64,000 nucleotides of DNA from Argentina anserina (lineage: Eukaryota; Streptophyta; Magnoliopsida; Rosales; Rosaceae): assembly GCF_933775445.1 (NCBI RefSeq), contig NC_065875.1, positions 25,729,555 through 25,793,554 on the forward strand, in the 5' to 3' direction. This document shows positions 36,183 to 49,292 of the stretch, piece by piece. The notes below the pieces were generated by a model, which saw only the letters and a program-made list of their open reading frames with translations, was not told where the DNA came from and searched no databases. The position numbers were made by a program, and so were the translations under genes. Numbering within the stretch: position 1 is the stretch's first letter; each line of letters starts with the position of its first letter.

Positions 36183-39100
36183 CTAAACCGCTCCAGCCTG
36201 ACTGTTTGCTGCCGCATTGTTAGAGTTCTGCTGTTGCTCTTGCTTCACTATTCCTCTCCCGCTGCCAGTTACATCCACACTTCCGTTGCAGTCTTGCTTT
36301 TGAGTTTTCCCATCCAACTTTGCATGACTTGATTTTCCACTCCCATTGTCTTTCTCTGTTGAAGCAGTCTCAACAGTGGGGTTCATTTCTGTTGCAGTAC
36401 TTGGAAACTGTTGAGGAGGAGCTGATGAACTTCCTGAACCTGGGGGAAGGAAAACTCCAGTTCCGGGGAGAGGCATCCGAGGTGGAGGGTGCCTAGGAGC
36501 TGCTACCCATCCAGGTGAACCAGGTGGGATGACAACTGGAGCAGGGAAAGGCATGGGTGGTCCAACCGGGGCAGCCACAAACAAAGGCGGGATGCCATTT
36601 GCAGGTGGGAGTTGGGGACGATTAGGCGGTGCAGGCAATACACCAGTTGTTGAAACTGCTGCATAGTGCTTGGGACCAACAGGATGACGGATGTGATTTG
36701 GCGATCTACTTGGTGGTGAACTCCAGTAGGGCGACTGGCTGGGACCAGATGAAGGAAGACGCTGACCATCAGTTGGAAAGGATTTTCTAGGTTGAGACTT
36801 GGTAAAAGTGACGAGTATACGCTGCTTTCTGATGGAAGGAATTGCATGTTTTGCATAGTCTGCTGATTTTCCTTGCAGCAAAAGGAGAGACCTGCAGTGT
36901 CATGAATAAAATGAAAAAAAAAAATGGCAGATCAAAAACAAAACTTTGAAACCTACAAGACACAATAATGTAACATATAGAATTTTGATGCTATATTGAC
37001 TACAATTAAGAAGTTTCTCAAGCTTAAATGGACGCAAAACCCTTTGAGCCCACCATTCAGAAGAAATGGCTTAACTATGTCATGATCTTAAATTATGCAG
37101 CCCTAAATCTAACAGTAACAACAGCAACAAGGTAAAACACATTTTGCTGTAATGACTGGAATAAGGTCCCCAAATTCTAGAAATAACCAGAAGAACTCCA
37201 AGGCATCGAGAGATTTTGAAAAATAACCGTAACATGATTCCACCATAAGCGTATTGCATAACAGTAGTCCTAGATTTTTTGAGAAGGGAGGGGGTTTGGA
37301 GTAGATTATCAGAAGATAGCAGTCAGGAAACATACCCAGGTGCAAGAGAAAGTCTGAGAGAGCCTCGATAATCCCCAGGATAGTCTATCCCTAGTGCTCT
37401 CCCAAAAGTCAGGTCACATTCAGTGAGGAACAGAACGCTAACAGGTCTTCCAAACCACGTTGGCCACATGTTAGGTTGTGAATGATCACCCTACAATCAA
37501 TCATAATAAAATTCTCATCTATAAACAAATTGACCACTCAGTATATAGCAGGGAAATGTACAATAATAACCTCATTGAAGAAATCAATGATACAGGAGTC
37601 CGGCTTCACAGTCAAAACATGCATCCCAATAAGGCGATCAATAACATCCTGCAGCAAAGGGGGAATGGTTTCCGTCCTCCGATCTACAGATTTTATTTTT
37701 AAGATAAAAGTAAGTCAGACAGCAAACTTGTATAGAATGTGAGTTTTTTTAAATAATTCCAACTTTCTCGTCAAAAGATAAATGCACATTGGAACTTGCC
37801 TTTGGAGATTCCGGCAGATATATCATCTTCTTGTGGAGCATCTGCAATAGGGATTCCTAATTGAATCATCTCTCTTCCATGTCCCTTCATGGGCCTCTTT
37901 GTCGTCACATATGTTGGAGCTGCTTCTCACAAAAATAAAAATAGAGGCAACATTATTAAGAATATTTTCTTACATGTAACACTAAGATATTTTTTTCAGA
38001 TGTACTTAAGTGTTCAAAACCAGAAACAATAGTCTTCCAAGCGCTCAACAAAGACTAGAAGGAAATGTACACAAAAAAAGAAGAAGTCATAATGGCTTCA
38101 TTGCTAGTACTCTTTTATATCTCTTTCTATTTTTAGCTGAAACTGTTGCAATCGGGAAAACAACCCAAAAAACTTCCAGATTTGGATAGAAAGGTAAATA
38201 ATATAATTAAAGAAAAAGACACTAGATTATAAAATTGAATGGCAGATACGTCTTCATAACCACTACAAAATTTTGGAAAGAAAACTAATGGCGGTAATAA
38301 AACCCCCAACTATTCAGTCTTATAAGAATAAAAGGGAATTGTATAAGTTATAACCATACCAATACTAATTAGAGTGAGATTTAGGATATATTAATTACTG
38401 ATCTACATACTGCATAAACTACTTGTAACTGTAGAGAGACTACTTATATTGAAGGTAAACGACAAAGATACAGACAGAAACTAACATTAGAAGTAAGACA
38501 GATTGATTGAAAATGTACAATTGAATAGATTGTAATAAAGGTCATTTAACAGCTGAATTTATATGTTCCCCCAAAGGAATTCAGTGACTGTACTGACTTC
38601 GAGTTAAAGATATATTACCCAATGAAGGGACTACTGTTTTTCATCAGATATCTTGTTGCCAACACAGTTTGGAATGAGATTTTCTTGGAAAAAAAATAAC
38701 ACAGTTTGGAACCATGCAAAGTTTGTGTTTGTGATTCCAAAAGTGGATGGAATGAGATTCAGGGTCTTAGAGACACTTAGTATGTTCATGACATGCATAC
38801 AGCTGATTATGTTGAGTACAGCATCAACCACTCGAATACACTTTTCCTATCTGTGATTTATTAATACAAAAATTGGATATGTAAACTTGCCTTGAATGTG
38901 TCCCCTTTTTCCTGTAGCCCTCAAATCATTTACCAAAGAGCAAAGTTTCGAGACTTCAGTGTCACCAAGGAACTCTTCGTACAACTTCAGTCCATCAACC
39001 ACATTAATCTAATAAAAAAATTATTAGGATCCCCCAAACAAATTCTACTGACTCTGAACAAATTTGAAGTTACAAAAATGGTATAGGATAAAGTAATTAC

Positions 39101-40557
39101 CGTTTTTCCATCAAATGTCTCATTGCCAACAAAAGTTTTTGGAACGAGGGAAAGATTATGCTTGTCATTCTGGATCTGGATTGAATGTGATTCATTATCT
39201 GGAGAAAAAAAAAATCAAAATGAATTACATATCCTTGATGTTGCATTGAAATCCAGACCATGATAGATGACATAAAGCACATACTATGATAATAAATTGA
39301 AAAATGGCAAGGTGTATAACCTTTAGAAGTTGAAGTGCATCCATCATTTACCACCGTGTCTTCAGCTCCTGAATTGCTAGATACCGTCCCTTGAGAATTC
39401 CCTGAACTCCTTGTGCTGATATATTCATGAGGTTTTCTGAGATCACCTGTAACAGGAACCATTAGAAAGAATTAACGGTTATGCTATGAATAGTGCATTG
39501 AATAGAAATAAGAAGATAAAGTAGCAGATCATGAATTTATGTGAAAAACACACAAGACATGTGCATACATCGTTTAAACACGCGTAAACCCTCAACAGGT
39601 GGTTATTTTTTATGGTAGGGTTTAGGTTAATTAGCTTTAGACAACAAAATCATAACATCAGTTTGAAGTAAAGACCAGGACACATCAAGATACCAAGAGA
39701 TGGGCTTACATTCAGAACGGTGGATTTACCGTCATAGCTTTCAACCAACCATTTTAGGTAGGTTTACTCTTCCCTGATCGGGGCACATGTAATCAATTTT
39801 AATAGTAAACTTGAGAAATAACTCGGTTTAACTAAATAGCATTACATTTTCAACAACTTGGTTTTTTCCTAAATAACTCGTATGTTTCGACTTCATTACC
39901 ATGAATCAATCATACAGTTAACATATATATATCAGCATCAAGTCACATTCACAAACCCACAAAATAAGTACCTTTCTTCTCTGCACCCAGCGCTGAACCC
40001 TTATCATCCACTTTCCCGGCCTCTCTGCCAGACTTCACTTCCTCCCTCGTCTCACTCACAACTTTCTCCAAACCACTCCCATCATAACTACGATACTCTA
40101 CACTGGCATTATTATGCCACTCCTTCACCGGCTCACTTCTCGGCTTAAACCCCACGCCGGAATTCGACCTCTTGTAGTCCTTGTTGTTCCCCATTTTCGC
40201 AGGCTCATAGAGCCTCTGCTGCCTCCTCCACGCCACCTGCTGCAGCGCATACTGCACCTCGGCCACCGAAAAGTACTGCTGCATATGAAGCACCGGGGTC
40301 CAATTGCACCTCCTCTGCTGAATGTGCCCGATCACCATGTCATACTCACTCGGCTCACCCACCGCCCTCAAATGGTGGCAGAGTGAGTCTACAATCGCAT
40401 TGGCCGCCGCAAACTCACCTCGCAGCCACGAAATGAACCCATCACGTTCATCCGGATACCACTGCCGTGGCTGCTGGTGGATCTCGCCGCCGGCCCCGGC
40501 GCCACTAGGATACTGCATTTTGTCGGATAAAACCACATTCCCCGATGGCATTGTCAT
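36183..40557 (-). CDS. ALKBH10B: ALKBH10B-type RNA demethylase
   Basis: AlkB-family Fe(II)/2-oxoglutarate dioxygenase. In Arabidopsis ALKBH10B removes m6A from mRNA and promotes flowering. Exons: 39972-40557, 39321-39446, 39101-39198, 38891-39008, 37800-37919, 37571-37683, 37336-37490, 36183-36891; 674 aa, phases consistent. The N-terminus [15 protein letters not shown] and [29 protein letters not shown] are strongly characteristic. The catalytic part shows FFNEGDHSQPN, with a histidine where the first metal ligand is expected, then AKHAIPS (distal histidine) and RKQR (2-oxoglutarate-binding arginines). The long Pro/Gly-rich C-terminus is also typical. Introns 4 and 5 start with GC, and exon 5 has tandem acceptors (AAG/CAG) at 37920-37924. 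Confidence 0.95.
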
Positions 40558-41150
40558 TGAAAACCCACTACACAGAATTCACTAATAATAAACACAAACC
40601 ATTCCTCACTATCAACCTACACTTAATGAAAGAAACCCAACAACTATGTTCAAAATTCAAGCAGATCCTACCAAACTAAACCCCGGAACCAACTTAAAGA
40701 CTCGAACTTTGTTCGATTTTAACACATTTGGGATATAAAAGACTGAATTTCTATGAAACGATGCAAAACCTGAACTGGGTTGCTATCAGAATGTTCAAAT
40801 TCCGCACCGATCGTGCAAAATTGAGCTGAATCGAGGTGAAAGGTGGGAGCTTTGGTGGGTTGGGATTGTGGGTTTTAGGGGCTCAGTCAGATCTGGGGTT
40901 TGTGAGGATTGAAAGTGAAAGATCAAAAGATGTGAGAATTCAAGTGTTTTTTTTTTTTTGGGTGGTGGGTTTGTATATAAGAGAGAGTAAGATCTAGGGT
41001 TTGGGGAGAGAGAGTAGTGTTGTGACTTGTGAGCGTGTGAGGTGAAGTTTTATGTTTAGGGTGAAGAATTGGCTTATTGAGCACGCATTTTGGTGCTGTT
41101 ATAGGGTCTTAAATGGTGGCTGTGAAACACTGAAACCCTTCTCACTCTCA

Positions 41151-41176
41151 CTCTCTCTCTCTCTCTCTCTCTCTCT
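41151..41176. repeat. (CT)13 microsatellite
   Basis: About thirteen CT units about 600 bp upstream of the ALKBH10B start codon. CT/GA runs are common in plant promoter and 5' UTR regions. Confidence 0.9.
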
Positions 41177-41867
41177 GGTGAGGGGAAGAGGACCAAGACA
41201 GAGCATATTCTTTGAAGTTTGGGGGGTGTTTGTGTCTTTTTGTGAATTTTTAGGATTGTTTGTTGGAGTCCAGGGTTTTGTTGTTGCCGAGTGTTTACCG
41301 TGAGGAGGCCCAGTAGCTGAGGATGAGGGTTTTGGGTTTTACACCCTTTTGGGAGAAAGTTCCTATGAACTAGCAAGCTATTTTGGTTACCCACAATCAT
41401 CAAAGTGATGCCTGCTTCCCCACTATTGTAACAAATATTTTGTTAGTTAACTCATTTTAGATGTTACTATTGTTGTTATGGTGGGAGACTTGCAAGTATA
41501 TTTTGTTATTACCTGAACATGTTTTCTTAACAACTATTAAGTGCATGCCCTACATTGATTATGGTTGCAAGAAGAGCAATTTGTCTTATGATAAAAACTT
41601 ATAACAAGGAAAGCTTAATACACCGACGAGTATTTAAAGCCTTGATGAGAAATGCATGGATGAGCGATGAGTATGAAATTATTTCCTCTAGAGTTTTGAG
41701 TTTCTCGTTTAGCCATACAGCAGCTTTGTTTGCCCTATCTTTGTTGATTTTGTTTAAATATTGTGTTCATCAAATTATGTAACTAGAAATTAACTTTGTT
41801 TGATCATAGAAATGAACTTTTCTTCACGGTATTGTTAAGTGTTGGATCTTTGTATAAGGGGCAAGGG
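41177..41867. other. Intergenic, no gene
   Basis: Upstream flank of ALKBH10B; no exon or repeat recognised before the solo LTR. Confidence 0.5.
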
Positions 41868-44274
41868 TGTCACGGCCCCAAAATTTGAACAATAAAAATT
41901 CAATTTTCAAGATGTGATAAACTTAAAATTTTGTCCCGAAATAGTTATGAGTTAATACGAATAATTGAGTGTGGAAAATTGAGTTCAAATGTTCAACTCG
42001 TACAACTCGAACTATATTACCAAATGTTTACCACATGAAACAAAATGAAATGGAACACTAACTCACTATCCACTAAGTCCAAAAGATAAGCAAGAAGAGA
42101 AGGTCCTCACCCACCAACTATCTCTACACCACCGAAATTTCAACTCTGCTAACCATCACCTGCAAGATCAACCACTACATCATAGAATGATGCACCGGGT
42201 TGTAACAACAAACTCAGTAAGCTTATGAACTTTATATGAGTAAACCAAATTTAAACATGCTAACTCACTAATACAAAACCTTGAGGATAAACTCAACACC
42301 ATCACACGGATTTTTCCACATTAGACATCTTTTTTAGGCAAGTAAGATATACCATTACCTCAATGTCATTATCCTTAAACACATTTAGACATTAGGACTA
42401 TAGCTTTATACACGTACCCACTCACCCGGCCAAGGTGTGAGTCACTATACCTAAGGTTCTCATTCACCACTAAGGAGGGATCAAGATCCCTTTTGCCGTA
42501 TAGGAGGAATCTACGATCTCTTACGCCACTTAGGAGAGATCGTAACTATCATACAACCTATGTCTCATTTGCCACATATGAGAGACCCGAACATATAACT
42601 ATGACATTGGTTACCAAACCAACGTCTTCACCAAGTCACAAAATCATCTCAACATCATCACTTCTACAATAACAATCATAGTTCACTATTAATAAATTAA
42701 AATCAATTTGCCAACCAATCACCTTCAACGAGCATATTTTTTTTTTTACACAAGTACTTATAACCATTCCATGGTTGCATCAATAATATACTTAAACATA
42801 TATTTATATACATAGTTATGCATGTAAGAATGAGCTTAACTCACTAACAATAATACACTTTCGTATGAGAAATCATAGGAGTCATTTTTACAAGAAAATC
42901 ATTTTACTTATGAATCGTTGTCGAACAAGTTCATATGATTTAAAAACAAAATATATTTTTCTCCATTAATTCTCATTAATTTGGACAACATAATTCACGA
43001 AATGATTTACTCACATGTTTGCTCCCGCAACACCTTCAATATCATAAAGCCAAGCACTACGCTCTCAATTCAAAAGCCTAGTGAAACCATTTTTATTTAG
43101 TAAACAACCAATACAAATATCCCTACTAGTTACGTCACCTAGCCCTTCACATTGACAAGAAGCAATCTACACTCTCCCTTCATGGCCTATCAAGGTCGTT
43201 AGAGAGCCATACTACCTTTTTATGACATCTACACCAAGATAACAAACCCACAACTCCATAACTCAACTCAATGCAATTAATCTCACAAAACATCAACTAA
43301 CACCATCAAAATTAACCATAAACATATGCAAATTATATATGTCCATCGACGAGCATGACCCAATAGAGTAAACCATTACTGTAAACAAGACCAGATGCGC
43401 CACCCCACGCGCAGGCACTCAAACCTCTTCAAAACCAAACGACTTCAACATCAAACTTGTAGATCACCTTGAGATAAGCATTTCCATACATGCAGCACTA
43501 CCCAGTTCGTCAGAAAATGACCGGAAAGCTGGTGCAACCTCAACATTTCAACGTCGATGCTACGGCCTTAAACTCCTATCAAGACCGTCAGAATCACCTC
43601 CAAAGGGAAGAGAAAGGTCAAAAGGGACGAGCTTCAGGCCTTAGAGTTGCCATGAAACAGCCACTACGGTGGCACCGTGTGCATTGGCTTGCGGGCGTCG
43701 TCTCGTCGCGCACGGTGGTCGGCATGTCGTGGGCCGTAGCTCAAACGAAAGGGAATTGAGATACGCTTCCAATGTGACCGGCGATGTCCCGAACGGTGGC
43801 TGGACGACATAGAATGGATGAGAAGAAGATTTTCGGAGGAAAGAGAGGACGACTGGGAGAGAGAAAGAGAGAGAAATTGGGTGGCTGTCTTTTGAACAAA
43901 AAAAAAACTAATTTCAACTTTAGGGTTTTCCTCTTTTCTACCCCTATTTTTACCACTTCTAAAATGACCTACGATGTTTTTGATTCGTAGCTTGCACATT
44001 CGATCTTCGTTCTACGTATGTCACGTTTATACGAACTCGTATCGTCGAGCTTTACGACTTTCATGAAGAAATTTTTCGCAAATACCTTACGGATTTAAAA
44101 GTCAACTTTTGATTAATAAGACTTAAACGTGTTTCGACTCTTAATTTTTGGAAACATTTTCACTTTGCAAGAATGACTAATTAAGAAGATGTAGAATAAG
44201 AATTCACTTAAAACATCATTTAGATCATTTATGAGAAATTACAAAAATATAATTTGAAAATTCGGGTTATTACA
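41868..44274 (-). mobile_element. 2.4-kb solo Ty3/gypsy LTR
   Basis: On the minus strand it begins TGTAATAACCCGAATTTTC and ends GGCCGTGACA, so it has TG...CA ends. The TGTAATAACCCGAA start is typical of chromovirus-type (Tekay-like) LTRs. The flanking 5-mers are AAGGG (41863-41867) and AAGTG (44275-44279), 4 of 5 identical, consistent with an aged target-site duplication. It contains a CT-rich stretch on the minus strand (43840-43880) and short imperfect repeats at 42460-42600. No gag or pol frame was found, which fits a solo LTR formed by unequal recombination. Confidence 0.75.
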
Positions 44275-44965
44275 AAGTGGTACTCGCGCTTTAATTTATA
44301 ATAGATGCAATTATGCAAATTTACCCCTCTTTTTTAGTTCCTAAGGGAATGTCCACCATCTCCTTAGAAGGTTCAATTCTAGAAAATGATAGCGGCAAAT
44401 TTGTTTCTCTTTGTTGTTGATCAACTTTAGGTTTGGTTTATTTGTAGTATAACCAAGTTCAACTGATAGAAAATCTAGAAACTTTTTCTTCTAGATGGTA
44501 GGAAGTCCATCCATTAGCGATGAAAACTAGCTAGATAACAACATATCAACCTTAAAAGCCCCCGCCATTGTCAATGCCAGCTTCAAAACATAAGAACTAA
44601 TTTCCTTTCAAAACATATCAACCTTACTCCGTGACCAAGTTTCAAGAGGTTGTCAAACGTTTCTTCTTTTATTGTATTCAGTTTTTCGTGTATGCTAGCT
44701 TTAATGCAGGCTAGCTATTCAGAAAATAAGTGCATTTTCTCGGTCATGAACGCCGAATTTTCGACCCGCCGGAGCAGGAAATAACTTGGCCTCAACGTTC
44801 AGAAACTGTAATTTGTATGATTCCAATCTTATGTAACTCTATTTGGAAGGAAAATAACATGCCTACAAAAATAGAATACAAGGAAAGCAATGGCATTCTT
44901 CTGATTTTCTTCTCTTTTTGTTCTCTTATACAGAATTGAAACGTATGCTTTGACCCAAAAGACAA

Positions 44966-44974
44966 TATATAAAT
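44966..44974 (+). promoter_or_regulatory. TATA box of the anthranilate synthase beta gene
   Basis: TATATAAAT lies about 70 bp upstream of the ATG at 45039. Confidence 0.6.
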
Positions 44975-45038
44975 CAAACGTCCCCATCTCAAAGACCCAA
45001 ATCCAATCCTATTTGGACTTAAAACAGTGTGCTTCACA

Positions 45039-47571
45039 ATGGCTGCCGCTGTGTCATCTGAGCTCTCTCTCACACAATCCAAGCTCCTATCTTTCTCACC
45101 CAGACCCCTTCAAATCGCTCGTCCGACTTTGGTCTCTCTCCCCACCTCGAGTAAGTCTCTTAAACTCATCTTGGTTTTTTATTTGATTTGAATGAAAAGA
45201 TCTCATCTTTCTGTGCAGAACTGCAATCTGGTCTCAAACTGCAAAATGGGTTCGCTGCCAAAGCTTCCATGCATGTCACAGAGACCAATTTGAAGCCTTC
45301 AGTTTCTGAAAAGAAGGCCAACAGCCCCATCATTGTCATCGACAACTATGACAGCTTCACCTACAATCTCTGTCAGGTCTGTTTCTGCTTCCAGCTTCTG
45401 ATTATGCTGAATTTGATTAGCCATGGTTGGTTTTGATGTTTGCATGTACATATTCAGTGATGAAAATTTGATCTGTTATGGAATTGTGTTGTTTATTTGT
45501 CATATATGTGTGAATTACATTGTGTAAGATATATACCATCTAGTTTTGTATCAGATCTGCAGCTACAATCTTTGGTAAGGTAAGGATGGCTATTTCCATG
45601 TTCTTGTTCTTGAATGAGGAATGTTTTAGTAAAAAGTTGATGTATTTCATTCAAGGAACAGTAAAATCTGGTCAGAGGTGAAAAATATAGGTGCTGGTTA
45701 GATTTTTTTTGTTTGTTTATTGTTGAATATTTTTGTGTTGATGATGCGTGCGAATGAATAAACTGTGTGAAATGAGGACTGGTACTTGTCAATGTATCAA
45801 ATTTTCTATGAGATTTTATAATTCATATCTTGTGATACATGTGTTGTAGAAAAGCTGGATACTTTAACAAGTATCATCCTCAATTCATACATTTATCTTG
45901 GATCCTTTTATCTTTTTTTTTGTATATAGTTATTGATTATTTTCTGTCGTGACAAGATATGTAAGGCATTTATCTTTCTCTTTGTGAGATGACTGAGATC
46001 TATATGTGGTTTATAGAATTTTACATTGGTTACTTTTTGTCATTACATTAATAGATCTTATAATAACTCAAAGTACTCGCAGATGCATATCAGCCTTGAT
46101 TACTTTTCTGTAACAATTTTACATGATTATAATCTGTTGTTACATTAATTGATGGTTCCTAAGAAGGTGGCTTACTAACATATTACTTTTGATATGAAGT
46201 ATATGGGAGAGCTCGGATGTCTTTTTGAAGTGTATCGTAACGATGAACTAACTGTTGAGGCATTGAAAAAGTAAGAATTTGTATTTTTCCTATTCATTGT
46301 TTGCATAACACGACGTAACGTGTGTGCAACCAATTATGAATAGAAACATCCTTCCTAAAATGTTTGATCTTATGAAATCTTGTATCGTAACGTTTTTCCA
46401 TTCTTTCAGGAAAAACCCCAGAGGCATCTTAATTTCACCTGGGCCAGGTTAGCTCTGATGGTTTTTTCCTGTAATAGATGCTTGAAAACCAATATAAAAT
46501 GAGACCCGGTAACCAGTTTAGCTTTCAACATATGGTATCTCCCTTTTGTAGGTGCACCCCAAGATTCTGGAATATCGTTGCAAACTGTGTTGGAGTTAGG
46601 ACCCATTGTCCCCTTATTTGGTGTGTGTATGGGTCTACAGTGCATTGGGGAGGCTTTTGGAGGCAAGTCTTAAGACACAATATTTGGTCTATAAAAATCT
46701 GATCATGTTAATACTGAGATTACCTATGATACTTTTTCATGTCTTGTAAGATTGGCAAGTGAATTATTTGTTTTATTTTCCCTTGTTATTAATCTTTGTG
46801 GTGTTGCAGGGAAGATTGTTCGTTCTCCTTATGGTGTTATGCATGGCAAAAGCTCCCCCGTTTATTATAATGAGAAGGAGGAAGACAGCTTGTTTGCTGG
46901 ACTATCAAAGTGAGTTAATGCATTTACTTTTTAGCTTCAAAGAATCTGTGTCTGATTTTATTCTGTAGGCTATCTGTGCGTTTTGACTTGGCATGTTGAG
47001 CTTTGGTTTGTTGTTAAAGAAGATGACAGTGTTTGGAATTCAATGCCCAAAACATTTTCCTTTTAAACACGCCCAACTTTGTTTGGCATTTTATTGATAA
47101 AGATGAACTGGTTTCAAACACGTTACTAAAGTTTTTAACACCTTCTGCATTACATGAACTCTCAGTTAATGATTATAACGATTTCGATTTTCTCTCTTCA
47201 GCCCTTTCACTGCTGGCAGGTATCACAGTCTTGTTATAGAAAAAGACAGTTTTCCTAGTGAAGAACTTGAGATTACCGCCTGGACTGAGGACGGGCTGAT
47301 AATGGCTGCTCGTCATAAGAAATATAGGTACCTTCAGGTAAGAGATTGGCGTCCTGTTCCATTCTATATTGTATAACGATATAATGATGTGTTGTTTGCA
47401 CCACAATATATGCACCATAAGCTTAATGCAGTTTTATTGTTATAACTGGTTGAATTCAATTTGCAGGGAGTTCAGTTCCATCCTGAAAGTATCATAACTT
47501 TAGAAGGGAAAACCATTGTCCGCAACTTTGTCAAACTAATTGAGAAAAGCGAGTCTGCAACTGAGAATTAG
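45039..47571 (+). CDS. ASB1: Anthranilate synthase beta subunit, frameshifted at catalytic Cys
   Basis: Plastid glutamine amidotransferase subunit that feeds ammonia to the alpha subunit in the first committed step of tryptophan synthesis. Exons 45039-45150, 45219-45376, 46200-46270, 46410-46447, 46552-46660, 46810-46909, 47202-47337 and 47467-47571. The first about 55 residues look like a transit peptide. Motifs: [30 protein letters not shown] with the catalytic histidine. The exon at 46552 should read GVCMGLQC with the nucleophile cysteine, but a GT pair is missing at about 46621-46626, shifting the frame (GVYGST) in the middle of the site. With 2 nt restored the length would be 276 aa, the size of Arabidopsis ASB1. 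Intron 5 begins with GC (46661). Confidence 0.93.
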
Positions 47572-47650
47572 TTATAGGCTTGGTTTTATTTTTAGTGTAA
47601 TGTAATGTATCAAATCAGTAGATACATCATCCTCCCTCCTGTCAGGTCTC

Positions 47651-47805
47651 TTGTATCGGATCACATGTAGTATTTCAACTATATTTTCTATCCTTATCTT
47701 GTATCGGCTCTTGTATCGGATCACAGGTTTTATTTCAACTATATTATCAATCCTTCTCTAGTATCGGATCACAGGTTGTATTTGAACTATATTATTAATC
47801 CTTCT
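47651..47805 (+). repeat. Triplicated 50-60 bp unit in ASB 3' flank
   Basis: Three copies begin at 47651, 47711 and about 47759 with TGTATCGGATCACA-like sequence, followed by TATTTCAACTATATT and ATCCTT. They lie in the presumed 3' UTR, 80 bp past the stop. Confidence 0.85.
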
Positions 47806-48520
47806 GTGACTTTCTTAGATAATCCTTGTTATAGTTTTTTGTACTTCCAAACAGAACCATTCACCATAGCTTCATAGATACTATGATCATTCTTAGTCTA
47901 GGGAAGGAAGTTGTAGGTTCTGGAATGAGCTAACCCTCTGGCTCAGGCAATCCTAAATGTCAATGCTCAGTAATAACATGCTCACAAGTCCATGAAGCCA
48001 TTGATAATGTATTTAACAAAATCTGCGGCCGCAGCCTACGCCACTTGGGCTGACTTTGCTGTGTACTAATAAAACTTGGAAACGAGCAACAATATAAAAC
48101 TGTACATTACTGTAACATCTGTGAGCAATAAAATGGACAGAATTGCAGCAACACGTTATAAAAACAAGGTTGGGTTGATTATAGAATCTTGGTTCTTAAT
48201 GTATTCATAGTGCATGATGCTAGAGACAAGATTAGCTGTGTCAGATGCAAACATGCAACAACAAAGTCAGCCAAAATGGTCGGTTCTTAAGATTTATGGG
48301 TCGGTTCTGAAGGTTTATTTGTCTGAGAATCTTGACCATTCTCTAATTTATTCATTAATCTAACATTTTTTCTTGTAGGATTGCAAAGAGGACATTTAAA
48401 ATTTGCATGATACTCTAATAGCGTGACTGGCTGTGGAGCTCGTATCACTTGGCAAATACTAATAACTTGGTCTTGGATCATATGAATGCCAAAAGCAGAG
48501 CTCTATTTTAATTGGGCCAA

Positions 48521-48610
48521 GGTGATTGAAACTTTTAAAATGCAACTTAGAGGTTCACAACTAGTAGGTGATTGAAACTTTCAAATGCTGCTTAGAGGTT
48601 CACAACTAGT
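48521..48610. repeat. 46-bp tandem duplication
   Basis: GGTGATTGAAACTTT, then TTAGAGGTTCACAACTAGT, occurs twice in a row (48521 and 48567), with small differences in the middle. Confidence 0.88.
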
Positions 48611-48950
48611 CCAACACAAAATATAGAAGTGTAACGGTATTCAAACCAAGTGTTGGACTAGTTACATGATCAGTTAGTGACCTGGTGAACATGCCAATGC
48701 TGGTGGAAGATTCTCCGTCATGAAGAATATGTGTGTTAGGATACTGTGGAATACTTTCACCCAGTGAGAAGGAGAAAATGTTGTTAGATATGACACGTTT
48801 TAAAGAGTAGTCCTCTAATTTTGAAAAGAGAGGATATTTGTCTCTTATGTGCAGTTGGTTTGTTACTTATACAGTCAGTCCTACATGCATTGAATGGATA
48901 GAGGAAATGTAAGGGTTCAAGAGGTTAAACAACTAAACTAATTTTGGTGA

Positions 48951-49186
48951 GCCAAGTTGTGGCAAAGCGTGATTTTTTTTTAAGAAAATAATAGTTCCAT
49001 TAAAACAGTCAAAAGACACTTATAACATAAGAGGCCTAACACTAAGGTAAGTTATGGCACACGCGCTAGCCAAGTTGTGGCAAAGCGTGATTTTTTTTTA
49101 GAAAATAATAGTTCTATTAAACCAGCCAAAAGACACTTATAACATAAGAGACCTAACACTAAGGTAAGTTATGACACACACGCTAA
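48951..49186. repeat. 118-bp tandem duplication
   Basis: Copies start GCCAAGTTGTGGCAAAGCG at 48951 and 49069; both contain AATAATAGTTC and AACACTAAGGTAAGTTATG. They differ at a handful of positions. Confidence 0.9.
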
Positions 49187-49292
49187 ACAAATAACAGACA
49201 CCTTCATTAAAGAATAAGTGCAAAGAAACCCAAGACTATCAATTACAAACCGAGCATTTCATGAAACCCTATAGAAGATACTACTGTCACCT

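Noticed and set aside
44792..45082. 96-codon minus-strand frame at the ASB start
   Set aside because: It overlaps the ASB promoter and exon 1 in antisense and has no family signature.
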